Positions 28,816-32,207 of a stretch of 32,207 bases of DNA are shown here, in pieces. Under the pieces are notes generated by a model that was not told where the DNA came from, ran no database searches, and was given only the letters and a program-made list of their open reading frames with translations. Each line of letters starts with the position of its first letter. Position 1 is the stretch's first letter. The DNA comes from Anaerolineales bacterium (GTDB taxonomy: Bacteria; Chloroflexota; Anaerolineae; Anaerolineales; Villigracilaceae). Made by a program: the position numbers and the translations under genes. Where the stretch lies: assembly GCA_016789225.1 (NCBI GenBank), contig JAEURI010000032.1, positions 1 to 32,207 of the forward strand, written 5' to 3'.

Positions 28816-30606
28816 ATGACACCTTCCACCAAACTCACCACCGCGCTTGTCGATGTGGCCATGGGCCGTGCCCATGCAGACCTTGTCATACGAAACGGCA
28901 AATGGGTCAGCGTGCAGTCCGGCGAGATCATCCCAAATATCGATGTGGCGGTTGTGCAGGGGCACGTCGCTTATGTCGGACGGGACTCGAGTCACGCGAT
29001 CGGTAAAAAGACAAGGGTCATCGATGCCAAAGGCAAGTTCTTGGTGCCTGGCTTGTTGGATGGGCACATGCATGTCGAATCCGGTATGGTGACAGTCACT
29101 GAGTTCGTCCGTGCTGTGGCTGTGCGCGGCACGACTGGTATGTTCATCGACCCGCATGAGATCGCAAATGTCTTTGGCCTCAGGGGCGTCAAGTTGATGG
29201 TGGATGAAGCGCAGAAGCAGCCCATTCACGTTTGGGTGCAGATGCCTTCCTGTGTTCCGTCTGCGCCGGGTTTGGAGACTCCGGGTTCCTCCATCGGGCC
29301 AAAGGAAGTCACGGAAGCGATGACCTGGAAGGGCATCATCGGCTTGGGCGAAATGATGAACTTCCCCGGTGTCTTCATGAGCGATAAAAAAATGCTGGAT
29401 GAAATGTCTGCAACACATGCGGCGGGCAAGACCATCGGCGGGCATTATGCCTCACCGGATCTCGGTCTGCCTTTCCATGGCTATGTGGCTGGCGGCGCAG
29501 AGGACGACCACGAAGGCACGCGCATGGAGGATGCCATTGCGCGCGTCCGCCAGGGCATGAAGGCGATGCTTCGTTATGGTTCGGCCTGGTTCGACGTTGC
29601 GGCTCAAGTCAAAGCCATCACTGAAAAGAAATTGGATTCGCGCCGCTTCCTGCTTGTCACTGACGACTCTCACGCCGCCACCTTAACCGAGGAAGGTCAC
29701 ATGGACCGGGTGCTTCGCCACGCTGTGAGCGAAGGCTTGAACCCCATGATGGCCATTCAAATGATGACGATTAACACAGCTGAGCATTTCGGCTTGAGCA
29801 AGGAAATGGGCATGATCGCCCCGGGCCGTTGGGCCGATATTGTGCTGGTGGAAGACTTGATGAATTTCAGCGCTCATACGGTCATTGCAAAGGGACAGGT
29901 CATTGCCGAGCAGGGCGAGTGGCAGGTCAAATTGCCCGTTGTGAAATATCCCAAGTGGGCGACCAAATCGGTCAAAGTGAAGAGAAAATTTACAGCGGAG
30001 GATTTTGTCCTTCAAACAAGAGCAGCTGACGGCGCGGAGGTCGAGGCGCATGTCATTGGGGTGATCGAGAATCAGGCGCCGACCCGTCATCTGCGGATGA
30101 AGGTCAAGGCCGAGGCTGGTGAAGTCAAAGCCGATATCAAACGTGATATTGCCAAGATCGCGTTGGTGGAACGCCACCGCGCGACAGGCAAGGTGACGGT
30201 TGGGCTGGTGAACGGATTTGAATTCACAAGGAAATGCGCCATTGGTTCGACGGTGGCGCACGACAGCCATCACATGATCGTCGTGGGTACTGATGATGAG
30301 AGTATGGCGGTTGCCGCGAATGAACTGGCAAAATGCGGCGGCGGCCAAGTGGTGGTGATGGATGGCAAAGTGGTCGGTCTGGTGGAATTGCAGATTGCGG
30401 GGCTCATGTCTACAGAGCGCGCGGATGTGGTTGCACGCAAGGCCGGGACAGTGTTGGATGGCTTCAAAATGTGCGGCAGTGAATTGAATAACCCGAACAT
30501 GCAGTTGAGCCTGATGGCGCTGGTGGTCATTCCTGAATTGCGAATTTCTGATAAAGGGCTGGTGGATGTAACCCAGTTCGATTTCATTCCGGTATTGGAA
30601 GACTAG
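28816..30606 (+). CDS. ade: Adenine deaminase
   Basis: The enzyme deaminates adenine to hypoxanthine (purine salvage or catabolism, cytoplasm). At 596 residues it has the usual Ade length and motifs: PGLLDGHMHVESGM with H84/H86, the DPHEIANVFG segment (112-121), GHYASPDL, FLLVTDDSHAATL, the amidohydrolase C-terminal MIAPGRWADIV, and the Ade-specific C-terminal domain with CAIGSTVAHDSHHMIVVG. Binuclear metal ligands appear complete. The start is supported by GGAG. It lies 21 nt after the small membrane protein gene and 87 nt before the GntR gene, with an inverted repeat between them. Confidence 0.96.
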   Translation: MTPSTKLTTALVDVAMGRAHADLVIRNGKWVSVQSGEIIPNIDVAVVQGHVAYVGRDSSHAIGKKTRVIDAKGKFLVPGLLDGHMHVESGMVTVTEFVRAVAVRGTTGMFIDPHEIANVFGLRGVKLMVDEAQKQPIHVWVQMPSCVPSAPGLETPGSSIGPKEVTEAMTWKGIIGLGEMMNFPGVFMSDKKMLDEMSATHAAGKTIGGHYASPDLGLPFHGYVAGGAEDDHEGTRMEDAIARVRQGMKAMLRYGSAWFDVAAQVKAITEKKLDSRRFLLVTDDSHAATLTEEGHMDRVLRHAVSEGLNPMMAIQMMTINTAEHFGLSKEMGMIAPGRWADIVLVEDLMNFSAHTVIAKGQVIAEQGEWQVKLPVVKYPKWATKSVKVKRKFTAEDFVLQTRAADGAEVEAHVIGVIENQAPTRHLRMKVKAEAGEVKADIKRDIAKIALVERHRATGKVTVGLVNGFEFTRKCAIGSTVAHDSHHMIVVGTDDESMAVAANELAKCGGGQVVVMDGKVVGLVELQIAGLMSTERADVVARKAGTVLDGFKMCGSELNNPNMQLSLMALVVIPELRISDKGLVDVTQFDFIPVLED

Positions 30607-30623
30607 GACGATCCATGGATTTC

Positions 30624-30663
30624 GCAGATTATTCACTTGGTCATTTCGATCTACATAATCTGC
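30624..30663. promoter_or_regulatory. 9-bp inverted repeat upstream of the GntR gene
   Basis: GCAGATTAT (30624-30632) and ATAATCTGC (30655-30663) are perfect arms 22 nt apart in the ade-GntR gap. They could form a stem in the mRNA (spacing between cistrons) or a looped operator for autoregulation. No convincing promoter is seen between them. Confidence 0.4.
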
Positions 30664-30693
30664 ACGATCTACGGATGGAAAAGAGAATCATTC

Positions 30694-31410
30694 ATGGCTA
30701 ATTTCCCGTTTCAACGATTGCAGGCAGACCTGTCTGCGTTGATCAATAAAACGCCCGCAGGTCAACGGCTACCTTCGGAGCCTGAACTTGCCAAACAGCT
30801 CGGCGTCTCACGCGCGACCTTGCGCGAGGCGATGCGTTCCTTCGAAACACAGGGGCTCATTCGCCGCAGGCAGGGGTCGGGTACATTTGTGGTGGGCAAA
30901 GTGCAGGCGCTCGATAGCGGTCTCGAGGTGCTAGAAAGCCTGGATACCATCGCAAAACGCATGGGCCTGGCGATGTCCGTCAGTGACCTGGCGATCGAAA
31001 GCCTTATGGCCGATGATGACCTTGCTGCGGCGTTGAAGGTTTCAATCGGCTCCAAACTGACCCGGGTGCGCCGTGTCATTCGTGCGGATGAACGCCCGGT
31101 GGCTTACCTTGTGGATATCCTGCCCGAGGAGGTGCTTCACTCCAGGGATTTACCCTCCGATTTTCACGGCTCGGTGCTGGACTTTTTGCTGACTCGCGGC
31201 GATTCTCTGACCTCATCCCGTGCGAATGTGAGCGCAATCGGCGCCTCGGCCGACGTGGCCAAGCCGCTGGAGATCCAGCGCGGCGATGTGCTGTTGCACT
31301 TCCATGCTCAGTTGTTCGACGCGGAAGGCAAGATCGTGGATTATTCGTTGAGCTATTTCATCCCCGGGTATTTCCATTTCCATATTGTCAGGCGGGTGGG
31401 GAATGGTTAA
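30694..31410 (+). CDS. GntR family regulator with UTRA domain
   Basis: The 238-residue regulator has an N-terminal GntR winged helix (residues about 6-70: [41 protein letters not shown]) and a C-terminal UTRA ligand domain (about 95-235: [23 protein letters not shown], then [15 protein letters not shown]). This is the HutC subfamily layout. It probably senses a purine-derived metabolite and controls this cluster; the TTGTCAGACAA site at 26062 is a candidate operator, though HutC-type proteins usually prefer GTNTANAC. The ATG at 30694 starts the domain correctly and has AAGAGAA upstream; the frame extends further upstream without support. Confidence 0.92.
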   Translation: MANFPFQRLQADLSALINKTPAGQRLPSEPELAKQLGVSRATLREAMRSFETQGLIRRRQGSGTFVVGKVQALDSGLEVLESLDTIAKRMGLAMSVSDLAIESLMADDDLAAALKVSIGSKLTRVRRVIRADERPVAYLVDILPEEVLHSRDLPSDFHGSVLDFLLTRGDSLTSSRANVSAIGASADVAKPLEIQRGDVLLHFHAQLFDAEGKIVDYSLSYFIPGYFHFHIVRRVGNG

Positions 31411-31418
31411 TTGTAAAC

Positions 31419-31432
31419 CGGGCTTTTGCCCG
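31419..31432 (+). other. Short stem-loop between GntR gene and ygeY-like gene
   Basis: CGGGC-TTTT-GCCCG forms a 5-bp hairpin 9 nt past the GntR stop, with no T-run after it. It is more likely an mRNA-processing or stability hairpin than a full terminator. Confidence 0.35.
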
Positions 31433-31493
31433 ACGCTTAATGAAGGAACATATGGCAGGGTAAAAACCGGCCTGCAATAATCAAGGAGAAAAA

Positions 31494-32207
31494 ATGACAG
31501 ATAACGTGAAAGAGATCCAAAAACGTGTGACGGAAAAGCGGGAAGAGATCATCAAATTCATGCGTGACATTGTTGCCATTCCTTCGATGGAGTCACAGAT
31601 CGGGGAGGTGGGCAAGCGCATTCAGGAAGAGATGAAGAAACTCGGCTACGACGAGATCCGTTATGACAAAATGGGCAACACCATCGGGCGTATTGGGAAC
31701 GGCAAGAAGGTGATCGTCTTCGATTCGCACATCGATACTGTCGGTATCGGTGACCCGGCTTCGTGGCAGTGGGACCCGTTCGTTGGCAAGGTGGAGAACG
31801 GCGTGTTATATGCCCGTGGCGCATGCGATGAAAAGAACAGCACCCCCGGAATGATCTATGGCCTTGCCATTGCACGCGACCTCGGTCTGCTCGATGGCTG
31901 GACTGCCTATTATTTTGGAAATATGGAAGAGTGGTGCGACGGTATCGCTCCCAATACCTTTGTCGAAGTCGACCCGAAGATCAAGCCGGATTTCGTTGTC
32001 ATCGGCGAGCCGACCAAGATGTTGGTCTATCGCGGCCACAAAGGACGCCTGGAGATGAAGGTGACAGCCAAGGGCAAATCTGCCCATGCGGCGTCGAATC
32101 ACCTGGGAGATAACGCCATTTATAAATTGCTGCCGGTCATTGCGGGCATCCGCGACCTGGAGCCGAAATTGGGTGACCATGAATTTCTCGGTCACGGCAA
32201 GATCACG
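31494..32207 (+). CDS. YgeY-like M20 metallohydrolase (3' truncated)
   Basis: The 238 visible codons run open to the end of the window. The M20 metal site is present: H79-x-D81 (FDSHIDTVG), D112 (ARGACDEKN), E145/E146 (GNMEEWCDG) and the GEPT segment. The wording SHIDTVG, WDPFVGK and RGACDEKNSTPGM resembles YgeY, the 'selenium metabolism-linked' M20 hydrolase found with SsnA and xanthine dehydrogenase in the E. coli purine region. It probably cleaves an amide late in purine catabolism (unproven). A strong SD (AAGGAGA) fixes the start. It follows the GntR gene after 83 nt. Confidence 0.88.
   Translation, partial: MTDNVKEIQKRVTEKREEIIKFMRDIVAIPSMESQIGEVGKRIQEEMKKLGYDEIRYDKMGNTIGRIGNGKKVIVFDSHIDTVGIGDPASWQWDPFVGKVENGVLYARGACDEKNSTPGMIYGLAIARDLGLLDGWTAYYFGNMEEWCDGIAPNTFVEVDPKIKPDFVVIGEPTKMLVYRGHKGRLEMKVTAKGKSAHAASNHLGDNAIYKLLPVIAGIRDLEPKLGDHEFLGHGKIT

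Noticed and set aside
28639..30636. Long minus-strand frames opposite ade (268 and 317 codons)
   Set aside because: Antisense shadows of a well-supported adenine deaminase, with His-rich composition and no signals.
1..32207. CRISPR array, tRNA, rRNA or intact IS element
   Set aside because: No regularly spaced direct repeats, cloverleaf-like segments, rRNA motifs or transposase reading frames were recognised.

Overview
The window reads as ordinary chromosomal DNA from a bacterium, most likely Chloroflexota (Anaerolineae-like). I infer this from style: threonine/proline ('TPTxTPT') linkers on exported proteins, an archaeal-type isopentenyl phosphate kinase, mixed leaderless and Shine-Dalgarno (SD) starts, and moderate GC. 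No rRNA, tRNA, CRISPR array or intact transposase was seen. Both edge genes are cut by the window.

Layout. (1) 3-3258: an exported CARDB-like adhesion/scaffold protein (5' end missing), a MacB/FtsX-type ABC permease and a PilZ protein. (2) 3274-10491: scattered metabolic genes. These are an amidase, a long eukaryote-like formate-THF ligase, isopentenyl phosphate kinase, a Thr/Pro-linker membrane protein, a hotdog thioesterase, an AHSA1/SRPBCC protein and pseudouridine-5'-phosphate glycosidase. (3) 10488-15235: three SPFH/band-7-like membrane proteins. Two are translationally coupled to each other and to psuG. The third has a winged-helix domain in front of its membrane segments. A small unknown gene sits among them on the other strand. 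(4) 15379-20386: a PHP phosphoesterase, an MFS exporter, a SCO1-cytochrome c fusion, an RRM RNA-binding protein with a structured leader, an XRE-DUF4870-like membrane regulator and an unknown protein. (5) 20634-25857: six membrane proteins or enzymes in two gene runs, punctuated by three copies of a double-hairpin terminator repeat. They are an unknown membrane protein, two methyltransferases, a membrane-anchored alpha/beta hydrolase, an HExxH membrane protein and a CPBP (CAAX/Abi) protease. (6) 26143-32207: a purine catabolism/salvage run. It holds an 8-oxoguanine-deaminase-like amidohydrolase, a P-loop kinase, two small membrane proteins, adenine deaminase, a GntR/UTRA regulator and a YgeY-like M20 hydrolase (3' end missing).

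Most unusual: the SPFH cluster with its winged-helix-TM-SPFH protein; the repeat-punctuated membrane-enzyme cassette; a recurring promoter design in which a -10 box lies 5-7 nt from an ATG without SD and is overlapped or flanked by a perfect or near-perfect inverted repeat; and two hairpin repeat families, one showing compensatory base change. All functional claims come from reading motifs by eye; no database search was possible.
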